Shown piece after piece: positions 46,332 through 55,544 of a stretch of 64,000 nucleotides of DNA. Both the position numbers and the translations under genes were made by a program. Origin of the DNA: Natronolimnobius baerhuensis (lineage in GTDB: Archaea > Halobacteriota > Halobacteria > Halobacteriales > Natrialbaceae); contig NZ_MWPH01000001.1 in NCBI RefSeq assembly GCF_002177135.1, forward strand, positions 992,001-1,056,000. Direction: 5' to 3'. Positions within the stretch are counted from its first letter, which is position 1. Every line of letters starts with the position of its first letter. The notes beneath the pieces were generated by a model. It saw only the letters and a list, made by a program, of their open reading frames with translations. It was not told where the DNA came from and ran no database searches.

Positions 46332-48170
46332 ATGCTCTATGCCGCTCATCTTATTGCGTTGGTCGGTGTAGCCTTGATCTCGCTACTTGCGGCATGGTGG
46401 GTTCACCAGCAGAGTCAGGATCGAACGGGAACAGCGATGATCGTTCTGCTGGTCGGTCACGGAACGGTCGCGCTGCTCACTGCCATCCAGTTGCTCGGAT
46501 CGACAGTGACCTGGCAGGCGTTCTGGTACCGACTGGCATTTCTCGTCAGCCTCGTGTTACCGATCGTCTGGTTCGTCCTCGCGGTGTATTACACAGGACG
46601 GGAACACTGGTTGACGAAGCCGATCTGGGGGGCGATACTCGCCAGTCCAGTCGTCCCGATCCTCATCTGGGCCACAGACCCAGTCTTCGGACTCGCAATC
46701 GTGGATTCCACGTTCCAGACCGAGCCGTTCGAACTCTTCGTTCCCCAGTTTACCACCGGTTGGTTCGTGCTGTTCGGCCTGCTCGGGATGTACCCACTGT
46801 TCGCGTTCGGACTGTTCGTTCACATGCTCATCTTTCCGCGACGACGGTCTCGCTGGAAGGCTGGTGTCGTGGTCGTCGGAATCATCGCGATCTGGATCAC
46901 GAGCGGAATCGCAGAGACCAGTCTCGCCCCCGTACCCGGCTTCCCATACGTCCACTACGGCAACGGCATCTTCGGCGTCTTCGTGGCAGTCGCGCTGTTT
47001 CGAACGCAACTTTTCGACGTCACGCCGCTTGCACACGAGACGATCTTCGACTCCATCGACGACGCTATCGTGGTCGTCGACGCAAGCCGACGAATTTCCG
47101 ACTTCAACGAACCCGCGAGCGACCTGTTTCCCGACCTCGAGGACCGAATCGGTGACACGCTCGACAACGCGTACCCGGCCCTCGTCGCACAGAAAGACGA
47201 GTCTTGTGCCGACGGTGGCGGTGCAACAGCCATCGTCGAACAGGTCGATGGGACGCTCGATGCACCCTTCGCCGGAACCATTCGAATTTCGAGAGCGGAT
47301 AACTCGCGAACGATCCGAATCAGTGCCTCCGAAATCACGAACGCCGGTGAACCGCGCGGCTACGCGTTGATCATGCGCGACGTGACCGAACTCGAGCGAT
47401 ACGCGGTCGATCTCGAGCACAAGACCGACCAGCTCGAACGATTCGCCAGCGTCCTCTCTCACGATCTTCGAAATCCGATCTCGATCGCGAACGGCTACGC
47501 GGATCTCGCCCGTGAAACCGGCGACCTCGACCACCTGGAAGACGTCGAGATCGCACTCGAGCGGATGGAAGAGACGATCGACGACCTGCTGACGCTCTCG
47601 CGGGAGGGTGAATCGATTGACGAAACGACGTTCGTTGCGCTTCGATCACTCGTCGACGACGCGTGGACGACGAGCGATACACGCGAGTTGCGCTTCGAAA
47701 ACGAGGTTGCTCCCGACTACCGGATTCGAGCCGATCCCTCGCGAGTCAAGACGATGCTCGAGAACCTCTTTCGGAACGTCGCCGATCACGGTGGCGAGAC
47801 AGTCTGGGTCGAACCCCTCGAGACGGGGACCGGATTTGCAATCAGCGACGACGGGCCAGGGATTCCCGAGGAAGACCGAGATCAGATCTTCGAGTACGGC
47901 TACTCCTCAACGCCGGAGGGGACGGGACTGGGGCTGTCAATCGTTTCCTCGATTGTGACTGCCCACGGGTGGTCACTGTCAGTAACCCAGAGCGAGAACG
48001 GCGGGGCACGATTCGAGATTTCGACCGTCGAACGGGCCTATACGGGCGAGGACGACGTCACGGAGTTCGACGAGGACATGGCTTCGACCCACACGAACTC
48101 GAACGCCACAGTCGAATCGACGGCTCCCGACGAGGACGCAGCCGACAGCGCCCGCTTCTCGTTTAAGTGA
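46332..48170 (+). CDS. 7TM sensor histidine kinase
   Basis: 612 residues from ATG 46332 (MLYAAHLIALVG); the open frame back to 45984 overlaps the dead kinase fragment and is rejected. Seven helices (~2-24, 35-55, 65-90, 97-123, 140-163, 170-190, 205-222) form a His_kinase_N 7TM input domain. A PAS domain (~235-340) follows, then HisKA with H in SVLSHDLRNPI (~375) and HATPase (NLFRNVADHG, DDGPGIPEEDRDQIF, GTGLGLSIV). It senses a membrane or extracellular signal; no response regulator adjacent. The tail is disordered and acidic. Confidence 0.88.
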   Translation: MLYAAHLIALVGVALISLLAAWWVHQQSQDRTGTAMIVLLVGHGTVALLTAIQLLGSTVTWQAFWYRLAFLVSLVLPIVWFVLAVYYTGREHWLTKPIWGAILASPVVPILIWATDPVFGLAIVDSTFQTEPFELFVPQFTTGWFVLFGLLGMYPLFAFGLFVHMLIFPRRRSRWKAGVVVVGIIAIWITSGIAETSLAPVPGFPYVHYGNGIFGVFVAVALFRTQLFDVTPLAHETIFDSIDDAIVVVDASRRISDFNEPASDLFPDLEDRIGDTLDNAYPALVAQKDESCADGGGATAIVEQVDGTLDAPFAGTIRISRADNSRTIRISASEITNAGEPRGYALIMRDVTELERYAVDLEHKTDQLERFASVLSHDLRNPISIANGYADLARETGDLDHLEDVEIALERMEETIDDLLTLSREGESIDETTFVALRSLVDDAWTTSDTRELRFENEVAPDYRIRADPSRVKTMLENLFRNVADHGGETVWVEPLETGTGFAISDDGPGIPEEDRDQIFEYGYSSTPEGTGLGLSIVSSIVTAHGWSLSVTQSENGGARFEISTVERAYTGEDDVTEFDEDMASTHTNSNATVESTAPDEDAADSARFSFK

Positions 48171-48269
48171 TTGTGTTCGCGCCACCGAGTCGCTCCGCTC
48201 CGGTATCGATTTGCCAGTCCGACTGCAGGAGGTTGTGGTCGGGCCGACACTGACGTACAGGAGTCCGTC

Positions 48270-49202
48270 TCAGTCGTCGGCCGGCGTGGCAGCGCGCGAG
48301 GTGATGTCGACCGGTTCGGCGTCAACCTCGAGTTCGTCGAGTGCGACCTGGGCGGCGCGTTTGCCGGAGACGAGCATGGCACCAAAGGTTGGACCCATGC
48401 GTGGCAGGCCGTAGGTCGTCGCGGTCGCCATACCGGTCGCGATCAGGCCATCGTGGACGAGGCCGGTGTGTTCGACGACGGCGTCTTCGGACTTGCCGAC
48501 CCACATCGAGTCGTGGCCGGGCGAGTCGTGACCGGGTGCGCCGTAGGTGTTGTCGTCGGTCTGGTCCATGACTTTGCCGCGTTCTTTGGCATCCTGAATG
48601 CCGGGTGCGTCGAGCACGCCGCGCTCGTCGAGTTTCGTGATCGCCATCGCGTCGTGGCCCGTCGCGTCGATGACCAGATCCGCTTCGACCGCAATCGGGT
48701 CGACGCAGGTGATCTCGCGTGGCAGCGCGTGGACCGGCGTCCAGTTCATGACGATCCCAGAGACCTTGTGGTCCTCGCGGATGACGATGTCCGTGAACTC
48801 GGTCATGTTCTGCATCTTCGCGCCCGCGTCGCAGGCGGCCTTGATCAGGCCGGAACAGGCCTCTGGGCCGTTCGCAACATAGAGTCCCTCGCTGTCTTCG
48901 GACTGCTTGTGGGAGACGTCGAGTTCGTCGAGAATCTGCTGGGCTGGGTCACGAACGGTGACTTTGTTCATGAGGAAGCCACCGAGCCAGAAGCCACCGC
49001 CGAGGTAGTTGTTCTTCTCGACGACCATCACTTTGACACCGCGCTCTGCGAGTTCTTTCGCCGCGGTGAGTCCCGAGGGACCGCCACCGACGATGATGAC
49101 GTCCGAGTCGGAGAAGTCCATGAACTCCTGGGTCCATTCTTGCCCGATTGCACGCGTTACGTCCGCCTCGCCAACGTCACTGAACTTGTCGAAGTCGCTC
49201 AT
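48270..49202 (-). CDS. thi4: thiazole synthase Thi4, Cys-containing
   Basis: 310 residues from ATG 49202 ([20 protein letters not shown]). NAD-binding [21 protein letters not shown] at ~35-55 is followed by [16 protein letters not shown] and [12 protein letters not shown] Cys sits at C166 in [10 protein letters not shown], the position of the sulfur-donor Cys in suicidal Thi4 proteins (His in methanogen enzymes); haloarchaeal Thi4 is known to carry this Cys. It makes the thiazole part of thiamine. The ThiR-like regulator at 42987 is a plausible controller. Confidence 0.92.
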   Translation of the reverse strand: MSDFDKFSDVGEADVTRAIGQEWTQEFMDFSDSDVIIVGGGPSGLTAAKELAERGVKVMVVEKNNYLGGGFWLGGFLMNKVTVRDPAQQILDELDVSHKQSEDSEGLYVANGPEACSGLIKAACDAGAKMQNMTEFTDIVIREDHKVSGIVMNWTPVHALPREITCVDPIAVEADLVIDATGHDAMAITKLDERGVLDAPGIQDAKERGKVMDQTDDNTYGAPGHDSPGHDSMWVGKSEDAVVEHTGLVHDGLIATGMATATTYGLPRMGPTFGAMLVSGKRAAQVALDELEVDAEPVDITSRAATPADD

Positions 49203-49275
49203 ACAACTAGGTGGTAGCAGTCGGTGGTGAAAAAGATGTCGTAACAGTCGTTCTCGACGGAATAATGATGTGGGA

Positions 49276-49361
49276 CTATAGTAACAACTGCAACTATTTA
49301 CACACTGATCGCCCACCTGTCTGGCGATCAGGTGTGTACTGACTTGCAGTGGCTACTATAG
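49276..49361. repeat. 86-bp long hairpin, MITE-like
   Basis: Two arms of about 38 bp pair with a few mismatches around a 9-bp loop. The left arm opens CTATAGTAACAACTGCAA (49276) and the right arm closes TTGCAGTGGCTACTATAG (49361); the inner ends are GATCGCC and GGCGATC. Ends TATAG/CTATA and full-length inverted symmetry suggest a miniature transposable element or a relic of two IS ends. No target duplication is obvious. It lies 70 bp upstream of thi4. Confidence 0.6.
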
Positions 49362-49420
49362 ATATTGGAGGCATTCGAGAGTCAGTACACTGAGATACAG
49401 ACGAGAGACTCACCCTTTCC

Positions 49421-50770
49421 TCACGTCTCGGCAGTCGCCTCGAGCGAATCCTCGAGTAGCCTCATCGCGAGGTCGATCTCGCGCTCGGTCACGTCCAGCG
49501 GCGGGAGCAATCGCAGCGTTTTGTACCCACAGCCAAGCGTCAGGAGACCGCGTTCGAACGCTGCCTCGAGGACGGTTTCACGGTGGGCTTTGGTATCGAA
49601 CTCGACGGCGAGCATGAGGCCGCGGCCGCGAACGTCGATGAGGCGCTCGTGCTCGGCGGCCAGTTCCTCGAGCCGATGTCGGAGGTGCTCACCACGCGTA
49701 CGCACGTTCGCGAGCAGGTTCTGTTCGTGGATCACGTCGAGTGTCAACGCGCCCTGCAGCGAGGCGAGGATGTCGCCTGCGCCCCACGTCGAGGAGAGTC
49801 GCCCCGTTTCCTCGGGAAACACGTCCGAGCGCGAAATCGTCGCGCCGACGCGCAGGCCTTTGCCCGCGGCGATCACGTCCGGCGTCAACTCGAGGTGGTC
49901 GACGGCCCACAGTTCCCCGGTTCGGCCCACGCCGGATTGAATCTCGTCGACGACGATTTTCAGGCCATAGCGCTCGCGGAGGGTCTCGAGGTCGCGAGCG
50001 AACGCCTCGTGAGCGACGCGGTAGCCGCCTTCGCCCTGAATCGGCTCGAGGATGACGTAGGCGAGTTCGTCGGGGTCGATAACGCCGGTGTCGGGGTGGA
50101 GCGTGTCCGCGAGGACGTTCCCGCCGGGACCGTCGGTCAGCCACCGGGTTTCGTAGGCCTCTCGGCTCGCCGGGTACGGAAGCGCGATGATGCCCGGTAT
50201 CTCGGGGTAGCCACGCCGATGGACGGTCTTCGAGCGGTTGAGCGAGAGCGCGCCGAGCGTGCGCCCGTGAAATGCGCCCTCGAAGGTGGCTCCGCGGTGA
50301 CCGCCCGACGCGTAGCAGATCTTGATCGCGTTTTCGACGGCTTCGGCCCCCGAATTCGAGAGAAAGACGCGGTCCATGTCGTAGTGGTCGGTCGCGGCGA
50401 CGAGGCGGTCCATCAGCTGTGAGGGGCCGGGAAACTCGGTCTCACGTGGGTGATCTGATCCCTCGAGAGCCACGTAGAAGTCCTGTCCGGCGATTTTGAG
50501 GGGATCGACAAGGTCGAACTCCTCGAGTCGGTCGCGGAGAACCGGATTGTTGTAGCCGAGCGGCGCGGCGGCGACGTGACTCGTAAAGTCCAGCAGGATG
50601 TTGCCGTCGACGTCGGTACAGAACGGCCCGACGGCCGGCGCGCTCGCATCCCAGACGAACTCGTAGACGTAGGTACTCGGCGCGGCAGTCGTGTGGTGGT
50701 ACTCGGCCCACCGCGTTGCGCGCTCGCCGGGGATAGTCTCGACCGACGGCTCGACCGTGTCACGATCCAT
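49421..50770 (-). CDS. class III PLP-dependent aminotransferase (GABA/ornithine-type)
   Basis: 449 residues from ATG 50770 (MDRDTVEPSVETIPGERA). PLP-site motifs: SNSGAEAVENAIK, GAFHGRTLGALSL, ILEPIQGEGGY, VDEIQSGVGRTG and the Schiff-base Lys in IAAGKGLRVG. It transfers the terminal or alpha amino group of an amino acid to 2-oxoglutarate; archaeal members are sometimes racemases. Substrate not fixed. Alone between the hairpin repeat and the MgtC-like gene. Confidence 0.88.
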   Translation of the reverse strand: MDRDTVEPSVETIPGERATRWAEYHHTTAAPSTYVYEFVWDASAPAVGPFCTDVDGNILLDFTSHVAAAPLGYNNPVLRDRLEEFDLVDPLKIAGQDFYVALEGSDHPRETEFPGPSQLMDRLVAATDHYDMDRVFLSNSGAEAVENAIKICYASGGHRGATFEGAFHGRTLGALSLNRSKTVHRRGYPEIPGIIALPYPASREAYETRWLTDGPGGNVLADTLHPDTGVIDPDELAYVILEPIQGEGGYRVAHEAFARDLETLRERYGLKIVVDEIQSGVGRTGELWAVDHLELTPDVIAAGKGLRVGATISRSDVFPEETGRLSSTWGAGDILASLQGALTLDVIHEQNLLANVRTRGEHLRHRLEELAAEHERLIDVRGRGLMLAVEFDTKAHRETVLEAAFERGLLTLGCGYKTLRLLPPLDVTEREIDLAMRLLEDSLEATAET

Positions 50771-50886
50771 AGGCATGATAGAACGGGATAGACCAAAACT
50801 CATCCGAACGGTCTACAAATATGAGTATTTGTTCACGTTGTCCCGCTCGAGGCGGATTTTGAGTACCAATGGTGGAATCTCGGCGC

Positions 50887-52188
50887 CTAGATGACGAAAA
50901 TGACCGAGGCAACCGCACCGCCGACTAACAACACGGCGCTGTAGATCGCAATTTGGCGACGAAATCGCTGGTTCGACGACGTCGCGGCCAGCATCGCTTT
51001 GACGATGATACTCGAGACCGTCGCGAGCAAGATGGCAATCGTCGCCTCGGCGGCTGCGAGCTCTCCGCCGCGGTAGAGGACGACTGCAGAGGTCGTTGCA
51101 CCCGCACTCGAGACGAACCCACTCGCGACGGCGGTCGCGTAGAATCCCAGGGTGCCGAACCAGGTTTCAGCGAGCGAGCCGAAAACGAGCACGCCGAAAA
51201 AGACCGCGCCGAAGCCGAGCGCGTTTTTCAGCGAGAACGGGCTCTCGAGTTCCATCTCGCCGGATTGACGCCAGTCGGCGGTGAGGCCGGCGATGACGAA
51301 CGCGAGCACGATGACGGCACCGAGCGGGACAACGGCCTCGAAAAGGATCGGACTCCCACTGCCAATCGTAAAGCCGACCGCAATCGCGAGGTTACGAGCC
51401 GCCATCGCCGCATTTGCGAGCAAGATGGCGGCGACGGCGTAGGATGCGGCGGCGGGGCGCTGGCGGACGTGATCAAGCATTGTCCCAACGACGGCTGTCG
51501 AGGACGCAAGCCCGCCGAAAAACCCGGTCACGGCGATCCCGCGGCCGCCGTAACTCGAGACGATGGCGTAGTTGACGATGCCGATACCGGCGACGGCGAC
51601 GACCATGAGCCAGATCACCTGTGGCTCGAGGTCGAGCGTCGTCGCGCCCAGGTCGAGTGGATACTCCGGCGGCAACAATGGGTAGATCACGAACGCGAGA
51701 ATCGCGAACTCGGTCGTCGAGCGCATTTCCTCGCGGGAGAGTCCCCAGGCGAACTCGTGGAGTTCTCGCTTGAGGACGAGCAGCAGCGACGAGAGGACGG
51801 CGACGGTCACGCCCTCGACGATGAAGCCGGCCGCGACGAGCGCGCCAACGCCGTAGGCGACGAGCATCGAGACGGAGGTCGTCAGCGAGAGTCCGGCCTC
51901 GCTGGCGTCCGGTTCGCCGAGCAAGCCCTTGACGGCCAGCAACACACCCTGGACGATGACGAGCAGGCCGCCCAAAATGAGGAGGCTCTCGCCGATGTCG
52001 GACTCGACGACGAGGATTGTGAAGACGGCCGCGAGCAGACTGATCAACGAGAACGTCCGAATACCGGCCGCCTTCTGTGACCACTCGCGCTCGAGGCCGA
52101 GAAACATTCCCAGTGCCCCAGCGAGTGCGATTCGGACGACTGGCTCCTCGAGCGGCGCCTCGACGAGTTGCAACGGAACCTCGTTCAC
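50887..52188 (-). CDS. MgtC/SapB-DUF4010 integral membrane protein
   Basis: 433 residues from the GTG at 52188 (VNEVPLQLVEAPL). The MgtC-type N-terminal half includes ALAGALGMFLGLEREWSQKAAGIRTF, and the DUF4010 half FGGLASSTAVVGTMLDHVRQR and SSAGATTSAVVLYRGG. About twelve membrane helices. Its transport role is unknown. The TATA box TATATAAA (52211-52218) lies 25-27 nt before the GTG, which fixes this unusual start. The ATG at 52202 leads to a stop after five codons. Confidence 0.88.
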   Translation of the reverse strand: MNEVPLQLVEAPLEEPVVRIALAGALGMFLGLEREWSQKAAGIRTFSLISLLAAVFTILVVESDIGESLLILGGLLVIVQGVLLAVKGLLGEPDASEAGLSLTTSVSMLVAYGVGALVAAGFIVEGVTVAVLSSLLLVLKRELHEFAWGLSREEMRSTTEFAILAFVIYPLLPPEYPLDLGATTLDLEPQVIWLMVVAVAGIGIVNYAIVSSYGGRGIAVTGFFGGLASSTAVVGTMLDHVRQRPAAASYAVAAILLANAAMAARNLAIAVGFTIGSGSPILFEAVVPLGAVIVLAFVIAGLTADWRQSGEMELESPFSLKNALGFGAVFFGVLVFGSLAETWFGTLGFYATAVASGFVSSAGATTSAVVLYRGGELAAAEATIAILLATVSSIIVKAMLAATSSNQRFRRQIAIYSAVLLVGGAVASVIFVI

Positions 52189-52540
52189 CCTCGAGCGTTC
52201 ATCGGGAGCGTATATAAACGACGTGCTGAAAGAGTGCCTGAGCGTGATGAGTGGCGGCTGTGGTAATGCAACATCATGGCTGTCAGATCTGAGCCAGTGA
52301 TGGAAACACACCACGAGTTAGTGTGTACTGTGTTCGAGAACGGCCGAGCAGTCGCTCGCGAGTTATCGTTCGTAAACAGGAAAGCAAATCGCGTGGCGGA
52401 AAAAGGCCACGCGATTGCTTGCCGCCCTGAATTGGTCCCCGCTGACGCTTCGGCCCTCCAAGCGAAGCGTCAGGTGAAAAAATTCGCTGGGTGTACTTAA
52501 CTGTTGCGACACAGGCTTCGTTGGTGATAGGTTGGGTTTG
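52189..52540. other. 352-bp region with TATA box and paired hairpins
   Basis: Contains the MgtC-like promoter (52211-52218) and two adjacent strong hairpins at 52384-52473. The plus-strand frames here (52276-52500) give peptides such as RKKATRLLAALNWSPL that could be the tail of a decayed transposase, but I cannot support a functional gene. Confidence 0.5.
52384..52473. repeat. two adjacent stem-loops, possible mobile-element relic
   Basis: Hairpin 1: GCAAATCGCGTGGC (52384-52397) with GCCACGCGATTGC (52406-52418), loop GGAAAAAG, one bulged A. Hairpin 2: CTGACGCTTCG (52442-52452) with CGAAGCGTCAG (52463-52473), 11 perfect pairs, loop GCCCTCCAAG. Short GTGTACT sequences occur at 52322 and 52491. 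Hairpins near ends are a mark of IS200/IS605-type elements, but no transposase is here. Confidence 0.5.
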
Positions 52541-52687
52541 CTAGATGTGTTCCTCCTCGAGGACCCAGCCGAGTGCGCGTTTGTAATAGGTAAACATCTC
52601 TTCGACGCCGTCGTGGCGCATATCCTCGCTCTCGAGGTGTTCGATGAGGAACTCATACTGCTCGCGAATCTCCGATTCATCGCGCAT
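52541..52687 (-). CDS. small conserved haloarchaeal protein, unknown
   Basis: 48 residues: MRDESEIREQYEFLIEHLE, then MRHDGVEEMFTYYKRALGW and VLEEEHI. Acidic, helical, with aromatic clusters; it looks like a conserved haloarchaeal small protein, though I do not know its role. G/C-ending third positions and a short clean ATG frame support it. Stands between the hairpin region and the acidic lipoprotein gene. Confidence 0.7.
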   Translation of the reverse strand: MRDESEIREQYEFLIEHLESEDMRHDGVEEMFTYYKRALGWVLEEEHI

Positions 52688-52847
52688 GGGGGATGCTATG
52701 GGACGGATGACCAAGACCGCTTTGGGGACAGCAATGGCTCTCGAGTGATCAGTACGGGTCAGTTAGCTCTCGACGTCGTCTCTGTCGTCGCAAAAAAGCG
52801 GCCAGGAGCGGATGAGTCGATGAGCAATCGAACGCTACGGGGATCGG

Positions 52848-53537
52848 TTAGAGGTCGTCGTCGTTGTCGTCCTCGTCGTCTTCGTCGTCCTCGTCTTCGT
52901 CATCCTCGCCGTCGACCTCAGTATCCTCGAGCGTCAGGGTGACGTCCTCGTCGTCGCCGTCGATTTCGACGTCTTCCTCGGCCTCGTCGCCCTCGTATTC
53001 GGCGTGGACCGTGTACTCGCCGTCCTCGAGGTCCTCGAATTCGACTTCACCGTCCTCGTCGGTTTCGTCTTCCCAGTCTTCCTCGTCGTCCATCAGGTCG
53101 TCATCGTCGTCCTCGTCATCCTCGTCGTCTTCGTCCTCATCGTCTTCATCATCCAGTTCTTCATCGTCATCTTCGTCGTCGTCCATCTCGTCGTCTTCAT
53201 CGTCCTCGTCGGCTTCCTCGAGTTCGACGGTTGCGCCTTCGACAGCGTTGCCGTCAGCGTCTTCGACGGTGACGGTGAGCGTGTAGCCATCTTCGTCGTC
53301 CATCTCGTCATCTTCTTCGTCCTCTTCATCCTCCATCTCGTCATCTTCTTCCTCTTCTTCATCGAGTGGATCCTCTTCGTCGTCATCCTCTTCGTCGACT
53401 GCGGGATCCTCCTCTTCAGGTGGTTCATCATCGGGATCATCGCCATTGCCGTCGTCTGCACAGCCAGCCAGAACGAGCGCACTGGTTGTACCTACTGCCG
53501 CGACGAACTTGCGTCGGTTCAGTCTTTGATGGGACAT
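52848..53537 (-). CDS. Tat lipoprotein of extreme acidity with carboxypeptidase-regulatory-like domain
   Basis: 229 residues. The signal RRKFVAAVGTTSALVLAGC contains the Tat RR motif and a lipobox, so the protein is exported folded and lipid-anchored. The mature part is mostly Asp and Glu, interrupted by a beta-sandwich module (YTLTVTVEDADGNAVEGATVELEE and GEVEFEDLEDGEYTVHAEYEGD). The acidic tracts are encoded by GAC/GAG-rich repeats, seen as CGTCGT/CCTCGT on the plus strand. It may bind cations or surface polymers; function unknown. The repeats are prone to length change. Confidence 0.75.
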   Translation of the reverse strand: MSHQRLNRRKFVAAVGTTSALVLAGCADDGNGDDPDDEPPEEEDPAVDEEDDDEEDPLDEEEEEDDEMEDEEDEEDDEMDDEDGYTLTVTVEDADGNAVEGATVELEEADEDDEDDEMDDDEDDDEELDDEDDEDEDDEDDEDDDDDLMDDEEDWEDETDEDGEVEFEDLEDGEYTVHAEYEGDEAEEDVEIDGDDEDVTLTLEDTEVDGEDDEDEDDEDDEDDNDDDL

Positions 53538-53755
53538 ATCTCTGGATAGGACGTTCCACTTGGTTTCGGTGCGGCCTGCAGGTGCCGTATGTTAATGACG
53601 CATTGAACAGCATCCGGTCGCTGATGACCGTTTCAGCCCCGTTACACTCCAGAATAGGGTAGAGTCATCAGCTCGTATGTCTTTCAGGGTGGAACTTCGC
53701 TGTCTGTCTCCACTGAGTCATAACATAGTTGTAGACTCATTGAGAGTGTCCACTC

Positions 53756-54769
53756 GTGAAACGTCGGATCGCGTTTGGGTTTGTCGTTGCCCTCTGTTTG
53801 CTGGTGGCCCTTTTCACCGTTATTGGTGGCCAGGACGTCCTCGAACAGTTTCGGGCTGCAGACGGGCGATTCCTTGCACTCGGCGTCTGTTCTGGACTTT
53901 GTGCGCTTACGTTCCGTGGCATTGTCTGGGAACGGTTCGTCTCGGTGGTCAACACCTCAATCACGCGCCGACGGATCGCGGCCGTCTTTCTGACCGCGAT
54001 GTTCATCAAATACATCACCCCCTACGGCCAACTTGCAACCGAGCCGTTCGTCGCCTATCTGGTCGCTCGAGGAGAGGATATCGCGTTTGAAGACGGTCTC
54101 GCCGGCGTCCTCTCGGCCGACGTGCTCAACTACATCCCCTACTACACGTTCGGCTTTTTCGCACTGGGAATCATCACGATCCGTGGGACCCTCGGCAGCG
54201 GACTCGGTACCCAACTGGTCGCGTTCGCCGTCCTCTTTCTCACGCTCGTCTCGGCCGTTTTCGTTGCAATTCGTCGACCAAGCGTCGTCTACACCCTCGT
54301 TCTCACAGTCACAGACGGAATTTACCAAGTCGTTAGCCAGTTCACAACTCGCTTCGACGACCATCTCGAGGCCAGCGCGGTCCGTGATCGTCTCGATGGA
54401 TTCTACGGCTCGCTCGAGCGCATCACGGCGGATCGGCCGACGCTCCTCGTCGCAGCGGTTGCCGCCCATCTCGGCATGGCGTTTCTCATGCTCCCGGTCT
54501 ATCTTGGCGGGTTGGCAATCGGCGCTGAACTCGCTCTCCCAATTGTCGCACTCGTCGTCGCACTTGGTAAACTCGGTTCGGTCGTCCCCGCACCCGGCGG
54601 CACCGGCGGCGTCGAAACGATGATCACCGCCGGCCTGACCGCGCTCGCCGGCCTCGAGCCCGCAGCTGCGTTGACCATCGCACTCATCTACCGACTGAGC
54701 ACGTACTGGCTCACGGTTGGGCTTGGAAGCGTTGCCGCAGTCGACGTCCTGGTTCGGCAAGCCGAGTAA
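53756..54769 (+). CDS. UPF0104/lysylphosphatidylglycerol-synthase-TM family membrane protein
   Basis: 337 residues from the GTG at 53756 (MKRRIAFGFVVALCLLVAL). About seven to eight membrane helices and the family motifs FIKYITPYGQLATEPFVAYL, and the late VVPAPGGTGGVE...ALIYRLSTYW. Such proteins, including archaeal AglD-linked members, are thought to move or modify lipids. Substrate unknown. Forty-nine bp before the zinc-ribbon gene, possibly one unit. Confidence 0.85.
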   Translation: MKRRIAFGFVVALCLLVALFTVIGGQDVLEQFRAADGRFLALGVCSGLCALTFRGIVWERFVSVVNTSITRRRIAAVFLTAMFIKYITPYGQLATEPFVAYLVARGEDIAFEDGLAGVLSADVLNYIPYYTFGFFALGIITIRGTLGSGLGTQLVAFAVLFLTLVSAVFVAIRRPSVVYTLVLTVTDGIYQVVSQFTTRFDDHLEASAVRDRLDGFYGSLERITADRPTLLVAAVAAHLGMAFLMLPVYLGGLAIGAELALPIVALVVALGKLGSVVPAPGGTGGVETMITAGLTALAGLEPAAALTIALIYRLSTYWLTVGLGSVAAVDVLVRQAE

Positions 54770-54818
54770 TGGACAGGACTCCGATGGGACTTTTGGGCAC
54801 CCGCGCGTACGGGCGAGT

Positions 54819-55544
54819 ATGAAAATACGGGGCGAGCGCGAGTGTACGGAGTGTGGGACGCGCTGGTCGTACTACGAAACCGGAAGCATCGGCTGTCCCG
54901 CCTGCGGGAGCATCCAGAGCGTCGGCACTGACGAGCGTACCGAACACACGGACCTGCCACTCGAGTTCGATCTCACGCCGATCCGGAGCGATATCGACGA
55001 CGTGAAAACGAGCGAACTCGCCGACCGCGCACACGATCACTGCCGTGAGTACGTGCGCCGTCGCGGATTCGTCAATGCCGGCCAGTTGCGCGACCTCGAC
55101 GAGACGTACCTTGCAGCGACCGAACTGCTGCACGTCTCCGATATCGTCGCCCGAGAGATCCGCCTCGAGGACCGCGAGGAACTGTACTTTCTGTCCGTAC
55201 TCCGCGATGCAGACCTCGGTGAACGACCCCCACCCGAGGACGTCCCGCCCTCGCTGCAGGCCGCCCGCGGCCTCGCCTCCGCAAACGCCGTCCGCGAATA
55301 TCGACGCGACATCCGGACGTGGCTCGAGGAACAGCAGACAGATCTGACCACGAGCGAACGCAGCGCCCTTGAGACGCTTGGCGAACACGTCACCCGTATC
55401 CGGATGCTCGAGGGCGATATCGACCCACAGACGGCCGACCGGTTGGTCGAAGCGACGCGAGAACTGGCGAACGGACTGCGCGGTGACGAACTCGCCGTCA
55501 ATCGCGCACAGGACCGACTCGAGGGTCTCGAACTCAGTCCTTAG
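54819..55544 (+). CDS. zinc-ribbon protein, haloarchaeal DUF
   Basis: 241 residues from ATG 54819 (MKIRGERECTECGTRWSYY). An N-terminal zinc ribbon with two Cys pairs (CTECG and CPACG, ~10-31) is followed by a helical region with coiled-coil character. The longer frame to 54717 overlaps the UPF0104 gene and lacks the ribbon start. Known in haloarchaea as an uncharacterised family. Converges with folD; the stop codons overlap. Confidence 0.75.
   Translation: MKIRGERECTECGTRWSYYETGSIGCPACGSIQSVGTDERTEHTDLPLEFDLTPIRSDIDDVKTSELADRAHDHCREYVRRRGFVNAGQLRDLDETYLAATELLHVSDIVAREIRLEDREELYFLSVLRDADLGERPPPEDVPPSLQAARGLASANAVREYRRDIRTWLEEQQTDLTTSERSALETLGEHVTRIRMLEGDIDPQTADRLVEATRELANGLRGDELAVNRAQDRLEGLELSP

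Noticed and set aside
49203-49275. TPP riboswitch before thi4
   Set aside because: No match to the thi-box sequence; the nearby hairpin is a near-perfect inverted repeat without TPP consensus.
50953-52080. Plus-strand frame of 375 codons
   Set aside because: Antisense of the MgtC/DUF4010 membrane gene; the hydrophobic strand is the real one.
52864-53286. Serine-rich plus-strand protein
   Set aside because: Mirror of the Asp/Glu tracts of the acidic lipoprotein; no start signal or motif.
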